Part shown: positions 11,473-26,400 of the stretch, in pieces
Numbering within the stretch: the stretch's first letter is position 1
Layout of the letters: every line of letters starts with the position of its first letter
Source: Gadus chalcogrammus
Taxonomy: Eukaryota; Chordata; Actinopteri; Gadiformes; Gadidae
Reading direction: 5' to 3'
Assembly: GCF_026213295.1 (NCBI RefSeq)
Contig: NC_079424.1
Location: 15,487,137 to 15,551,136 of the forward strand
Length of the DNA: 64,000 nt
Notes under the pieces: model-generated
What the model was told of the DNA's origin: nothing
The model's database searches: none
The model's input: only the letters and a program-made list of their open reading frames with translations
Made by a program: the position numbers and the translations under genes

Positions 11473-14400
11473 CTGCATGTGAACAGAAACATGGTAAAAT
11501 AGATTCAAAGGGATTCTAATTGTATTCATGCCGTCCAATTTTAATCCTTGTGCGTTTTTTGTGTTGATCCTACCGACAGATAGGACCTTCCTTAATGTGA
11601 TTCAGACATTCTCCATGTTGATGACAGTAGCCGGGGATTCTTTTACAAGCTCCCACACACTCCCAGCGACCGTTGTTCAATTTTGCGGTGTAGTTGGCAT
11701 ACTGGCACTTCACATATGGCTCCAAGTCAGTGGCGTCTGTTGAGAGGAAGAGAACTATAAATATTGTCGGTTTTTAATAAAAAAATACTCGTAATAAATA
11801 ACGCCACTCACTTCTAATGACGGTTGGTTGCAAGAGAAGACCATTGAGCTCGATAGTGACATTCCCGAAGGCCTGACCTATCGTGTTGAGGGCAAGTGGA
11901 TCGAAGATTTCCATCAATTCGTCATCAATTTCACTGTTGAGGAACTGGATGTGGCTTTCATTGTTTGGATAGTTGTATTCAACTATAATCTCAGCGATGA
12001 CAGACCCTGCTCTACGCAACAGAGACAGAACAAGTAAACAAACACAAATCAAGTCAAAGACAACAGCAGCAGCAATGGCATGCGACGTACATGTTTGTCG
12101 TCTTAAATCAATGACCCAAAGCAAATTAAAGAAATGACCGTGAGATATTTTACTTTAATTTCACAATCCTGACTTGTTTGAACTGGTGCGCGTCTGCCAT
12201 TTTGCACAGAGGTTCGAGCTGGAGAGAAGCAGAAACAAATAAACGAGTTTTAGCCTTTATTTGCAGTCAGGAGAATTCTTAAGATAATATTATTACTGAA
12301 CTTCATTTGGATATTACGGAAGCCGAGAACGGCCATCGATTATTTTATTTTTTTATGCACTGTTATCTCGTGATAACGACTTATTATCTCGTTATCTCGA
12401 TATAACAAAGATCGTTTTCTCGTGATAACGAGATTATTTTTTTTTTTTTGAATAAACCTGTCTACTTAAGGGGAATCTGTGTGCTGTGGGTTACACCCTG
12501 AAGAAGGCTGTTGTGCCACTACGCATGGTCTTCAACCCCTTGGGGGACCCCCTTATAGTTAAAAAATAAAATGATGTTGCATTTTAAGTGTGATCTATAA
12601 TAAGAAGTGCACTCCAGGATATCAGGATTGACACTCCTAGGATAGATATCTGTAAACTGTAAATCAAAAGCGCATTTATAAACGTAATGCTGATGATTCA
12701 TGTGTGATTCATCGACATTTTGATTTGATTTATTTATCCTTAGTTGTGACACAGCTTGTAAAGTTGGATTTGATATGAGCAACGAGGTTCAAGTGAAGAT
12801 GGACGATATAAAGAGCGCGCAGCCGTGCGTAATTTGCGCGTAATGACAGCTCCTTGCCGGTGAAACACAAAAAACTGCCTTATTTCATGTTTCTCTCATT
12901 GACAGGTGGAGCCTGCAGACAGGTATACAGAAAAGTGGAGCATGCGGTAAATTGAAAATCAAATCAAAACAACACGAAATACTACGGAAGCCGAGAACGG
13001 CCATCGATTATTTATTTTTGTATGCACTGTTATCTCGTGATAACGACTTATTATCTCGTTTTCTCGATATAACAAAGGTCGTTTTCTCGTGATAACGAAT
13101 TAATTATCTTGTTTTCTCGATATAACAAAGGTCGTTTTCTCGTGATAACGAATTAATTATCTCGTTTAATTATCTCCACTTTTCTGTATACCTGTCTGCA
13201 GGCTCCACCTGTCAATGAGAGAAACATGAAATAAGGCAGTTTTTTGTGTTTCACCGGCAAGGAGCCAAGGAGTCATTACGCGCAAATTACGCACGGCTGC
13301 GCGCTCTTTATATCGTCCATCTTCACTTGAACCTCGTTGCTCATATCAAATCCAACTTTACAAGCTGTGTCACAACTAAGGATAAATAAATCAAATCAAA
13401 ATGTCGATGAATCACACATGAATCATCAGCATTACGTTTATAAATGCGCTTTTGATTTACAGTTTACAGATATCTATCCTAGGAGTGTCAATCCTGATAG
13501 TAGTAGTAGTAACCCCGGATTATCTCGTTATCACGAGAAAACGAAGGGGAAAAAATATCTCGTTATCACGAGAAAACGATCTTTGTTATATCGAGATAAC
13601 GAGATAATAAGTCGTTATCACGAGATAACAGTGCATAAAAAAATAAAATAATCGATGGCCGTTCTTGGCTTCCGTAAAATACAGCCCTGAGGTGTACTAT
13701 ATTGAAGATATGAACGAGTAAAAACGACCTTTGTTATATCGAGAAAACAAGATAATTAATTCTTTATCACGAGAAAACGACCTTTGTTATATCGGGAAAA
13801 CGAGATAATTAATTCGTTATCACGAGAAAACGACCTTTGTTATATCGAGAAAACGAGATGATAAGTCGTTATCACGAGATAACAGTGCATAAAAAAATAA
13901 ATAATCGATGGCCGTTCTCGGCTTCCGTAGGTTATCTATTAGTATTATAATTATAATCCTCATTATTATTGTCATTAATATTATTATTATTAGTGTAAGT
14001 AGTAGTAGTAGGAAGACCCTACCTTAGTTGTCAGAGTGTGGATGAATCGCTGAGATTGGGGAGAGTTTATATCATTGAAGTCCTCCTCAAATGTCGCACC
14101 GATTGTAAGGGAAAAGTTTGCCTTTCTTTTTGGCAATGCCTCATCATCTAGATAGAAATATACCAACAAAACAATGAACTTTAATATACAATCATTTTGA
14201 ATCTAATATATATGCTGAATGTAGCCAAATAAACCTTTTTATAGTCTAACCAGCCAATGGACAGAATGAGGAGTAAACCATGACACTGTAGGTAAACCCT
14301 CACCAATGAAGACTGCTGATACGTTCTGCCCAAGGAAACAGGTATCTCCATAGGTATAATCTGCACAGTGACACTGGCATTGGCCAAGCGCGGGGTTGAA

Positions 14401-17400
14401 CCCACAAGGGCTCCCACTGCACTGGCAGTCCCCTGCTGCACAATCAGGGGTGGTTGTGTTGTTCTCGGGAGTTGAAAATGGAGTGTCATTTGTTGTGGAG
14501 GGGGAAAAACTGATGGTCGAATTTGTAATGACTTTATGTGTTGTTTCTGTAAAGGGGTGAAATGTAGATGTTGACGTGTTTAGTACGGGTGTTGGTATGT
14601 GTGTGGTGCTGCTGGTTGATATTTGGTTTGTTTTATGACTTAGAGTTGTAGGCAATATTGTTGATCTTGTGTTTGTATTGTCTGTTGTCTGAACAGTTGA
14701 CATTTGAGATGAATGAACTGCTGTTGAAGAAGATTGTAATGCTGCAGAATTATTTGTAACTATTGATGTTGTTAGTGGTTCTTCTGTCGTGAAACTTATA
14801 TTATCTGCAGTGGAAAATGATGGAGAACTGCTGACTGAAGTCACAAATGTACTGTTCGTATCAGTTCCTGTTACAGATTTCATAGTTGTCATCTTCGATT
14901 CAGATGTCATGGTCACATTTGTAGAAGCAGTAGATACTATATTGTCTGTTGTTGGAACAGAAGAAGTTTGTGAAGAATCCACTGCAGTTGAAGAAGAAAA
15001 AGATTCTGATGGTCCATTTGTAACTAGTGATGTTGTTTGTGGTTCTTCGGTTGTTAAACTATTTTTATCTGCAGTGGAAGATGAGGTAGAACCGCTGAAT
15101 GAAGTCCTTGCTGTACTTTTCGTATCAGTTCCTGTTACAGATTTCATAGTTGTCATCTTTGATGCTGATGTGATAGTCACGTCTGTAGAAGCAGTAGATT
15201 CTCTACTGTCTGTTGTTGAAATGGCAGGAGTTTGTGATGAAACAGCTGCGGTGGAAGGAGAAGAAGATTCTGATGGTTCATTTGTAACTACCGATGTTTT
15301 TTGTGTTTTTTCTGTTGTGGAACCAATATTATCTGCAGTGGAAGATGATTGGGCACTGCTGACTGAAGTCACAACTGTACTTTTCGTATAATTTCCTGTT
15401 ACAGATTTTATAGTTGTCATCTTTAATTCAGATGTCATGGTCACATTTGTAGAAGCAGTAGATTCTCTATTGTCTGTTGTTGGAACAGAAGAAGTTTGTG
15501 ATGAATCCACTGCAGTTGAAGGAGATAAAGATTCTGCCGGATCATTTGTAACTAGTGATGTTGTTTGTGGATCGTCTGTCGTGGAACCAATATTTTCTGC
15601 AGTGGAAGATGATGGAGAGCTGCTGACTGAAGTCACAACTGTACTTTTTATATCAGTTCCTGTTACAGATTTCATAGTTGTCATCTTAGATTCCGATGTC
15701 ATGGTCACATTTGTAGAAGTAATAGATTCCCTATTTTCTGTTGATGGAACAGAAGAAGTTTGTGATGAATCAACTGCAGTTGAAGAAGATAAAGATTCTG
15801 ATGGTCCATTTGTAACTAGTGATGTTTTTTGTAGTTTGTCTTTCGTGGAATTAATAGTATCTGCAGTGGAAATCGGTGGAGAACTGCTGAATGAAGTCCT
15901 TAGTGTACTTGTTCCATGAGCACCTGTTTCAGAATTTGTAGTTGTCATCTTTGATGCCGTTGTCATTGTCACATCTGTAGAAGCAGTAGATACTCTATTG
16001 TCTGTTGTTGGAACAGAAGAAGTTTGTGATGAATCCACTGCAGACGAAGAAGATAAAGATTCTGCCGGATCATTTGTAACTAGTGATGTTGTTTGTGGTT
16101 CGTCTGTCATGGAACCAATATTTTCTGCAGTGGAAGATGATGGAGAAATGCTGACTGATGTCACAAATGTACTTTTCGTATCAGTTCCTGTTACAGATTT
16201 CATAGTTGTCATCTTTGATTCAGATGTCATGGTCACATTTGTTGAAGTAGTAGATTCTCTATTGTCTGTTGTTGGAACAGAAGAAGTTTGTGATGAATCA
16301 ACTGCAGTTGAAGAAGATAAAGATTCTGATGGTCCATTTGTAACTAGTGATGTTGTTTGTGGTATGTCTTTCGTGGAACTAATATTATCTGCAGTGGAAA
16401 TCGGTGGAGAACTGCTGAATGAAGACACAACTGTACTTTTCGTATCAGTTCCTGTAACAGATTTCATAGTTGTGATCTTTGATTCAGATGTCATGGTCAC
16501 ATTTGTAGAAGTAGTAGATTCTCTATTGTCTGTCGTTGGAACAGAAGACATTTGTGATGAATCTACTGTAGTTGAAGGAGATGACGATTCTGCAGGTTCA
16601 TTTGTAACTAGTGATGTTGTTTGTGGTTCTTCGGTTGTTGAACTATTATTATCTGCAGTGGAAGATGAGGTAGAAACGCTGAATGAAGTCCTTCCTGTAC
16701 TTGTTGCATAAGTACCTGTTTCAGATTTGGTAGTTGTCATTTTTGATGCTGATGTGATAGTCACGTCTGTTGAAGCAGGAGATTCTCTATTGTCTGTTGT
16801 TGAAATGGCAGGAGTTTGTGATGAAACAGCTGCTGTGGAAGGAGATGAAGATTCCGCTGGTTTATTTGTAACTAGTGATGTTTTTTGTGTTTTTTCTGTT
16901 GTGGAACCAATATTATCTGCAGTGGAAGATGATTGAGCACTGCTGACTGAAGACACAACTGTACTTTTCGTATCAGTTCCTGTTACAGATTTCATAGTTG
17001 TCATCTTTGATTCAGATGTCATGGTCACATTTGTAGTAGCAGTAGATTCTCTATTATCTGTTGTTGGAACAGAAGAAGTTTGTGATGAATCCACTGCAGT
17101 TGAGGAAGATAAAGATTCTGCCGGATCATTTGTAACTAGTGATGTTGTTTGTGGTTCATCTGTCATGGAACCATTATTTTCTGCAGTGGAAGATGATGGA
17201 GAACTGCTGACTGAAGTCACAAATGTACTTTTCATATCAGTTCCTGTTACAGATCTCATAGTTGTCATCTTTGATTCAGATGTCATGGTCACATTTGTAG
17301 AAGCAGTAGATTCTCTATTATCTGTTGTTGGAACAGAAGAAGTTTGTGATGAATCCACTGCAGTTGAGGAAGATAAAGATTCTGCAGGATCATTTGTAAC

Positions 17401-20400
17401 TAGTGATGTTGTATGTGGTTTGTCTGTTGTGGAACCAATATTTTCTGCAGTGGAAGATGATGGAGAACTGCTGACTGATGTCACAACTGTACTTTTCGTA
17501 TCAGTTCCTGTTACAGATTTCATAGTTGTCATCTTTGATGCTGATGTGATAGTAACGTCTGTAGAAGCAGTTGATTCTCTACCGTCTGTTGTTAAAATGG
17601 TAGGAGTTTGTGATGAATCAAGTGAAGTTGTAGAAGATGAAGATTCTGCAGGTTCACTTGTAACTAGTGATGTTGTTTGTGGTTCTTCCGTTGTTGAACA
17701 ATTATTATCTGCAGTGAAAGATGAGGTAGAAACGCTGAATGAAGTCCGTCCTGTACTTGTTGCATGAGTACCTGTTTCAGATTTGGTAGTTGTCATCTTT
17801 GATGCTGTTTTCATTGTCACATCTGTTGAAGCAGTAGATACTCTATTGTCTGTTGTTGGAACGGAAGAAGTTTGTGATGAATCCACTGCAGTTGAAGAAG
17901 ATAAAGATTCTGCAGGATCATTTGTAACTAGTGATGTTGTTTGTGGTTCGTTTGTCGTGGAACCAATATTTTCTGCAGTGGAAGATGATTGAGCACTGCT
18001 GACAGAAGTCACAACCGTGGTTTTCGTATCAGTTCCTGTTACAGATTTCACAGTTGTCATCTTTGATTCAGATGTCATGGTCACATTTGTAGTAGCAATA
18101 GATTCCCTATTGTCTGTTGTTGGAACAGAAGAATTTTGTGATGAATCAACTGCAGTTGAAGAAGATAAAGATTCTGATGGTCCATTTGTAACTAGTGATG
18201 TTGTTTGTGGTTTGTCTGTCGTTGAACTAATATTATCTGCAGTGGAAATCGGTGGAGAACTGCTGAATGAAGTCCTTGCTGTACTTATTCCATGAGTACC
18301 TGTTTCAGAATTCGTAGTTGTCCTCTTTGATTCAGATGTCATGGTCACATTTGTAGAAGCAGTAGATTCTCTATTGTCGGTTGCTGGAACAGAAGAAGTT
18401 TGTGATGAATCCACTGCAGTTGAAGGAGAAAACGATTCTGCCGGATCATTTGTAACTAGTGATGTTGTTTGTGGATCGTCTGTCGTGGAACCAATATTTT
18501 CTGAGGGGGAAGATGATGGAGAACTGCTGACTGAAGTCACAACTGAACTTTTTATATCAGTTCCTGTTACAGATTTCATAGTTGTCATCTTTGATGCTGA
18601 TGTGATAGTCACGTCTTTAAAAGCAGTAGATTCTCTACTGTCTGTTGTTAAAATGGTAGGAGTTTGTGATAAAACAATTGAAGTTGTAGAAGATGAAGAT
18701 TCTGCAGGTTCACTTGTAACTAGTGATTTTGTTTGTGGTTCTTCGGTTGTTGAACTATTATTATCTGCAGTGGAAGATGAGGTAGAAACGCTGAATGAGG
18801 TCCTTCCTGTACTTGTTGCATATGTATCTGTTTCAGATTTGGTAGTTGTCATCTTTGATGCTGACGCGATAGTCACATCTGTTGAAGCAGGAGATTCTCT
18901 ATTGTCTGTTGTTGAAATGGCAGGAGTTTGTGTTGAAACAGCTGCTGTGGACGGAGATGAAGATTCTGCTGGTTCATTTGTAACTAGTGATGTTTTGTGT
19001 GTGTTTTCTGTTGTGGAACCAATATTACCTGCAGTGGAAGATGATTGAGCACTGCTGACTGAAGTCACAACTGTAGTTTTCGTATCAGTTCCTGTTACAG
19101 ATTTCATAGTTGTCATCTTTGATTCAGATGTCATGGTCACATTTGTAGAAGCAGTAGATTCCCTATTGTCTGTTGTTGGAACAGAAGAATTTTGTGATGA
19201 ATCAACTGCAGTTGTAGAAGATAAAGATTCTGCCGGATCATTTGTAACTAGTGATGGTGTTTGTGGTCCATCTGTCATGGAACCATTATTTTCTGCAGTG
19301 GAAGATGAGGGAGAACTGCTGACTGGAGTCACAAATGTACTTTTCGTATCTGTTCCTGTTACCGATTTCATAGTTGTCATCTTTGATGCTGATGTGATAG
19401 TAACGTCTATAGAAGCAGTCGATTCTCTACTGTCGGTTGTTAAATTGGTAGGAGTTTGTGATGAATCAAGTGAACTTGTAGAAGATGAAGACTCTGCAGG
19501 TTCACTTGTAACTAGTGATGTTGTTTTTGGTTCTTCCGTTGTTGAACTATTATTATCTGCAGTGAAAGATGAGGCAGAAACGCTGAATGAAGTCCTTCCT
19601 GTACTTGTTGCATAAGTATCTGTTTCAGATTTGGTAGTTGTCATCTTTGATGCTGATGTGATAGTCACGTCTGTTGAAGCAGGAGATTCTCTATTGTCTG
19701 TTGTTGAAATGGCAGGAGTTTGTGATGAAACAGCTGCTTTGGACGGAGATGAAGATTCTGCTGGTTCATTTGTAACTAGTGATGTTTTTTGTGTTTTTTC
19801 TGTTGTGGAACCAATATTATCTGCAGTGGAAGATGATTGAGCACTGCTGACTGAAGTCACAACTGTAGTTTTCGTATCAGTTCCTGTTACAGATTTCATA
19901 GTTGTCATCTTTGATTCAGATGTCATGATCACATTTGTAGTAGCAGTAGATTCTCCATTGTCTGTCGTTGGAACAGAAGAAGTTTGTGTTGAATCAACTG
20001 CAGTTGAAGACGATAAAGATTCTGCCTGATCATTTGTAACTAGTGATGTTGTTTGTGGTTCATTTGTCATGGAACCATTATTTTCTGCAGTGGAAGATGA
20101 TGGAGAACTGCTGAATGAAGTCACAAATGTACTTTTCGTAGCAGTTCCTGTTACAGATTTCATAGTTGTCATCTTTGATTCAGATGTCATGGTCACATTT
20201 GTAGAAGCAGTAGATTCTCTATTGTCTGTTGTTGGAACAGAAGAATTTTGTGATGAATCAACTGCAGTTGTAGAAGATAAAGATTCTGCCGGATAATTTG
20301 TAACTAGTGATGGTGTTTGTTGTCCATCTGTCATGGAACCATTATTTTCTGCAGTGGAAGATGAGGGAGAACTGCTGACTGGAGTCGCAAATGTACTTTT

Positions 20401-23400
20401 CGTATCTGTACCTGTTACCGATTTCATAGTTGTCATCTTTGAAGCTGATGTGATAGTAACGTCTATAGAAGCAGTCGATTCTCTACTGTCGGTTGTTAAA
20501 TTGGTAGGAGTTTGTGATGAATCAAGTGAAGTTGCAGAAGATGAAGACTCTGCAGGTTCACTTGTAACTAGTGATGTTGTTTTTGGTTCTTCCGTTGTTG
20601 AACTATTATTATCTGCAGTGAAAGATGAGGTAGAAACGCTGAATGAAGTCCTTCCTGTACTTGTTGCATAAGTATCTGTTTCAGATTTGGTAGTTGTCAT
20701 CTTTGATGCTGATGTGATAGTCACGTCTGTTGAAGCAGGAGATTCTCTATTGTCCGTTGTTGAAATGGCAGGAGTTTGTGATGAAACAGCTGCTGTGGAC
20801 GGAGATGAAGATTCTGCCTGATCATTTGTAACTAGTGATGTTGTTTGTGGTTTGTCTGTCGTTGAACTAATATTATCTGCAGTGGAAATCGGTGTAGAAC
20901 TGCTGAATGAAGTCCTTGCTGTACTTATTCCATGACTACCTGTTTCAGAATTCGTAGTTGTCCTTTTTGATTCAGATGTCATGGTCACATTTGTAGAAGC
21001 AGTAGATTCTCTATTGTCTGTCGTTGGAACAGAAGAAGTTTGTGATGAATCCCCTGCAGTTGAAGAAGATAAAGATTCTGCCTGATCATTTGTAACTAGT
21101 GATGTTGTTGGTGGTTCATCTGTCATGGAACCATTATTTTCTGCAGTGGAAGATGATGGAGAACTGCTGACTGAAGTCACAACTGTACTTTTCGTTTCTG
21201 TTCCTGTTACAGATTTCATGGTTGTCATCTTTGATGCTGAGGTGATAGTAACGTCTATAGAAGCAGTCGATTCTCTACTGTCTGTTGTTAAATTGGTGGG
21301 AGTTTGTGATGAAACAATTGAAGTTGTAGGAGATGAAGATTCTGCAGGTTCACTTGTAACTAGTGATGTTGTTTGTGGTTCTTCGGTTGTTGAACTATTG
21401 TTATCTGCAGATGAGGTAGAAACGCTGAATGAAGTCCTTCCTGTACTTGTTGCATAAGTATCTGTTTCAGATTTGGTAGTTGTCATCTTTGATGCTGACG
21501 TGATAGTCACGTCTGTTGAAGCAGGAGATTCTCTATTGTCTGTTGTTGAAATGGCAAGAGTTTGTGATGAAACAGCTGCTGTGGACGGAGATGAAGATTC
21601 TGCTGGTTCATTTGTAACTAGTGATGTTTTGTGTGTTTTTTCTGTTGTGGAACCAATATTATCTGCAGTGGAAGATGATTGAGCACTGCTGACTGAAGTC
21701 ACAACTGTAGTTTTCGTATCAGTTCCTGTTACAGATTTCATAGTTGTCATCTTTGATGCTGATGTGATAGTAACGTCTATAGAAGCAGTCGATTCTCTAC
21801 TGTCGGTTGTTAAATTGGTAGGAGTTTTTGATGATTCAAGTGAAGTTGTAGAAGATGAAGACTCTGCAGGTTCACTTGTAACTAGTGATGTTGTTTTTGG
21901 TTCTTCCGTTGTTGAACTTTTATTATCTGCAGTGAAAGATGAGGTAGAAACGCTGAATGAAGTCCTTCCTGTACTTGTTGCATAAGTGTCTGTTTCAGAT
22001 TTGGTAGTTGTCATCTTTGATGCTGATGTGATAGTCACGTCTGTTGAAGCAGGAGATTCTCTATTGTCCGTTGTTGAAATGGCAGGAGTTTGTGATGAAA
22101 CAGCTGCTGTGGACGGAGATGACGATTCTGCCGGATCATTTGTAACTAGTGATGCTGTTTGTGGATCGTTTGTCGTGGAACCATTATTTTCTGAGGTGGA
22201 AGATGATGGAGAACTGCTGACTGAAGTCACAACTGAACTTTTTATATCAGTTCCTGTTACAGATTTCATAGTTGTCATCTTTGATGCTGATGTGATAGTA
22301 ACGTCTATAGAAGCAGTAGATTCTCTACTGTCTGTTGTTAAACTGGTAGGTGTTTGTGATGAATCAAGTGAAGTTGTAGAAGATGAAGATTCTGCAGGTT
22401 CACTTGTAACTAGTGATGTTGTTTGTGTTTTTTCTGTTGTGGAACCAATATTATCTGCAGTGGAAGATGATTGAGCACTGGTGACTGAAGTCACAACTGT
22501 AGTTTTCGTATCAGTTCCTGTTACAGATTTCATAGTTGTCATCTTTGATTCAGATGTCATGGTCACATTTGTAGTAGCAGTAGATTCTCTATTGTCTGTT
22601 GTTGGAACAGAAGACGTTTGTGATGAATCAACTGCAGTTGAAGAAGATAAAGATTCTGCCTGATCATTTGTAACTAGCGATGTTGTTTGTGGTTCATTTG
22701 TCATGGAACCATTATTTTCTGCAGTGGAAGATGATGGAGAACTGCTGAATGAAGTCACAAATGTACTTTTCGTAGCAGTTCCTGTTACAGATTTCATAGT
22801 TGTCATCTTTGATTCAGATGTCATGGTCACATTTGTAGAAGCAGTAGATTCCCTATTGTCTGTTGTTGGAACAGAAGAATTTTGTGATGAATCAACTGCA
22901 GTTGTAGAAGATAAAGATTCTGCCGGATCATTTGTAACTAGTGATGGTGTTTGTGGTCCATCTGTCATTGAACCATTATTTTCTGCAGTGGAAGATGAGG
23001 GAGAACTGCTGACTGGAGTCACAAATGTACTTTTTGTATCTGTTCCTGTTACCGATTTCATAGTTGTCATCTTTGATGCTGATGTGATAGTAACGTCTAT
23101 AGAAGCAGTCGATTCTCTACTGTCTGTTGTTAAATTGGTAGGAGTTTGTGATGAATCAAGTGAAGTTGTAGAAGATGAAGACTCTGCAGGTTCACTTGTA
23201 ACTAGTGATGTTGTTTGTGGTTTTTCAGTTGTTGAACTATTATTATCTGCAGTGAAAGATGAGGTAGAAACGCTGAATGAAGTCCTTCCTGTACTTGTTG
23301 CATAAGTATCTGTTTCAGATTTGGTAGTTGTCATCTTTGATGCTGATGTGATAGTCACGTCTGTTGAAGCAGGAGATTCTCTATTGTCCGTTGTTGAAAT

Positions 23401-26400
23401 GGCAGGAGTTTGTGATGAAACAGCTGCTGTGGACGGAGATGAAGATTCTGCTGGTTCATTTGTAACTAGTGATGTTTTTTGTGTTTTTTCTGTTGTGGAA
23501 CCAATATTATCTTCAGTGGAAGATGATTGAGCACTGATGACTGAAGTCACAACTGTAGTTTTCGTATCAGTTCCTGTTACAGATTTCATAGTTGTCATCT
23601 TTGATTCAGATTTCATGGTCACATTTGTGGTAGCAGTAGATTCTCTATTGTCTGTTGTTGGAACAGAAGAAGTTTGTGATGAATCAACTGCAGTTGAAGA
23701 CGATAAAGATTCTGCCTGATAATTTGTAACTAGTGATGTTGTTTGTGGTTCATTTGTCATGGAACCATTATTTTCTGCCGTGGAAGATGATGGAGAACTG
23801 CTGAATGAAGTCACAAATGTACTTTTCGTAGCAGTTCCTGTTACAGATTTCATAGTTGTCATCTTTGATTCAGATGTCATGGTCACATTTGTAGAAGCAG
23901 TAGATTCCCTATTGTCTGTTGTTGGAACAGAAGAATTTTGTGATGAATCAACTGCAGTTGTGGAAGATAAAGATTCTGCCGGATCATTTGTAACTAGTGA
24001 TGGTGTTTGTGGTCCATCTGTCATGGAACCATTATTTTCTGCAGTGGAAGATGAGGGAGAACTGCTGACTGGAGTCACAAATGTACTTTTCGTATCTGTA
24101 CCTGTTACCGATTTCATAGTTGTCATCTTTGATGCTGATGTGATAGTAACGTCTATAGAAGCAGTCGATTCTCTACTGTCGGTTGTTAAATTGGTAGGAG
24201 TTTGTGATGAATCAAGTGAAGTTGTAGAAGATGAAGACTCTGCAGGTTCACTTGTAACTAGTGATGTTGTTTTTGGTTCTTCCTTTGTTGAACTATTATT
24301 ATCTGCAGTGAAAGATGAGGTAGAAACGCTGAATGAAGTCCTTCCTGTACTTGTTGCATAAGTATCTGTTTCAGATTTGGTAGTTGTCATCTTTGATGCT
24401 GATGTGATAGTCACGTCTGTTGAAGCAGGAGATTCTCTATTGTCCGTTGTTGAAATGGCAGGAGTTTGTGATGAAACAGCTGCTGTGGACGGAGATGAAG
24501 ATTCTGCCTGATCATTTGTAACTAGTGATGTTGTTTGTGGTTTGTCTGTCATTGAACTAATATTATCTGCAGTGGAAATCGGTGTAGAACTGCTGAATGA
24601 AGTCCTTGCTGTACTTATTCCATGAGTACCTGTTTCAGAATTCGTAGTTGTCCTTTTTGATTCAGATGGCATGGTCACATTTGTAGAAGCAGTAGATTCT
24701 CTATTGTCTGTCGTTGGAACAGAAGAAGTTTGTGATGAATCCCCTGCAGTTGAAGAAGATAAAGATTCTGCCTGATCATTTGTAACTAGTGATGTTGTTG
24801 GTGGTTCATCTGTCATGGAACCATTATTTTCTGCAGTGGAAGATGCTGGAGAACTGCTGACTGAAGTCACAACTGTACTTTTCGTTTCTGTTCCTGTTAC
24901 AGATTTCATGGTTGTCATCTTTGATGCTGAGGTGATAGTAACGTCTATAGAAGCAGTCGATTCTCTACTGTCTGTTGTTAAATTGGTGGGAGTTTGTGAT
25001 GAAACAATTGAAGTTGTAGGAGATGAAGATTCTGCAGGTTCACTTGTAACTAGTGATGTTGTTTGTGGTTCTTCGGTTGTTGAACTATTGTTATCTGCAG
25101 TGGAAGATGAGGTAGAAACGCTGAATGAAGTCCTTCCTGTACTTGTTGCATAAGTATCTGTTCCAGATTTGGTAGTTGTCATCTTTGATGCTGACGTGAT
25201 AGTCACGTCTGTTGAAGCAGGAGATTCTCTATTGTCTGTTGTTGAAATGGCAGGAGTTTGTGATGAAACAGCTGCTGTGGACGGAGATGAAGATTCTGCT
25301 TGTTCATTTGTAACTAGTGATGTTTTGTGTGTTTTTTCTGTTGTGGAACCAATATTATCTGCAGTGGAAGATGATTGAGCACTGCTTACTGAAGTCACAA
25401 CTGTAGTTTTCGTATCAGTTCCTGTTACAGATTTCATAGTTGTCATCTTTGATTCAGATGTCATGGTCACATTTGTAGCAGCAGTAGATTCTCTATTGTC
25501 TGTTGTTGGAACAGAAGAAGTTTGTGATGATTCAACTGCAGTTGAAGAAGATAAAGATTCTGCCTGATCATTTGTAACTAGTGATGTTGTTTGTGGTTCA
25601 TTTGTCATGGAACCATTATTTTCTGCAGTGGAAGATGATGGAGAACTGCTGACTGAAGTCACAAATGTACTTTTCGTAGCAGTTCCTGTTACAGATTTCA
25701 TAGTTGTCATCTTTGATTCAGATGTCATGGTCACATTTGTAGAAGCAGTAGATTCCCTTTTGTCTGTTGTTGGAACAGAAGAATTTTGTGATGAATCAAC
25801 TGCAGTTGGAGAAGATAAAGATTCTGCCGGATTTTTTGTAACTAGTGATGGTGTTTGTGGTCCATCTGTCATGGAACCATTATTTTCTGCAGTGGAAGAT
25901 GAGGGAGAACTGCTGACTGGAGTCACAAATGTACTTTTCGTATCTGTTCCTGTTACAGATTTCATGGTTGTCATCTTTGATGCTGATGTGATAGTAACGT
26001 CTATAGAAGCAGTCGATTCTCTACTGTCTGTTGTTAAAATGGTAGGAGTTTGTGATAAATCAAGTGAAGTTGTAGAAGATGACGATTCTGCCGGATCATT
26101 TGTAACTAGTGATGTTGTTTGTGGTTCTTTGGTTGCTGAACTATTGTTATCTGCAGATGAGGTAGAAACGCTGAATGAAGTCCTTCCTGTACTTGTTGCA
26201 TAAGTATCTGTTTCAGATTTGGTAGTTGTCATCTTTGATGCTGACGTGATAGTCACGTCTGTTGAAGCAGGAGATTCTCTATTGTCTGTTGTTGAAATGG
26301 CAAGAGTTTGTGATGAAACAGCTGCTGTGGACGGAGATGAAGATTCTGCTGGTTCATTTGTAACTAGTGATGTTTTGTGTGTTTTTTCTGTTGTGGAACC

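Larger units (their letters stand above)
11812..14147 (-). other. SEA domain of the mucin, exons 3-5 (14147-14023, 12218-12154, 12011-11812)
   Basis: Exon 3 gives FSLTIGATFEEDFNDINSPQ, exon 4 gives LEPLCKMADAHQFKQVRIV, and exon 5 gives AGSVIAEIIVEY onwards to LQPTVIR. SEA domains of membrane mucins cut themselves between Gly and Ser of a GSVVV or GSIVV-type loop. Here Gly10832-Ser10833 in the sequence GSVI holds that place, so autoproteolysis into two non-covalently held chains is likely. Exons 3 and 4 are separated by 1.8 kb containing the foldback element. Confidence 0.88.

Noticed and set aside
12519..13651. Two short proteins starting MLISNPTLQAV on opposite strands
   Set aside because: They are the two arms of the inverted repeat. 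Identity comes from DNA palindromy, not from two genes.
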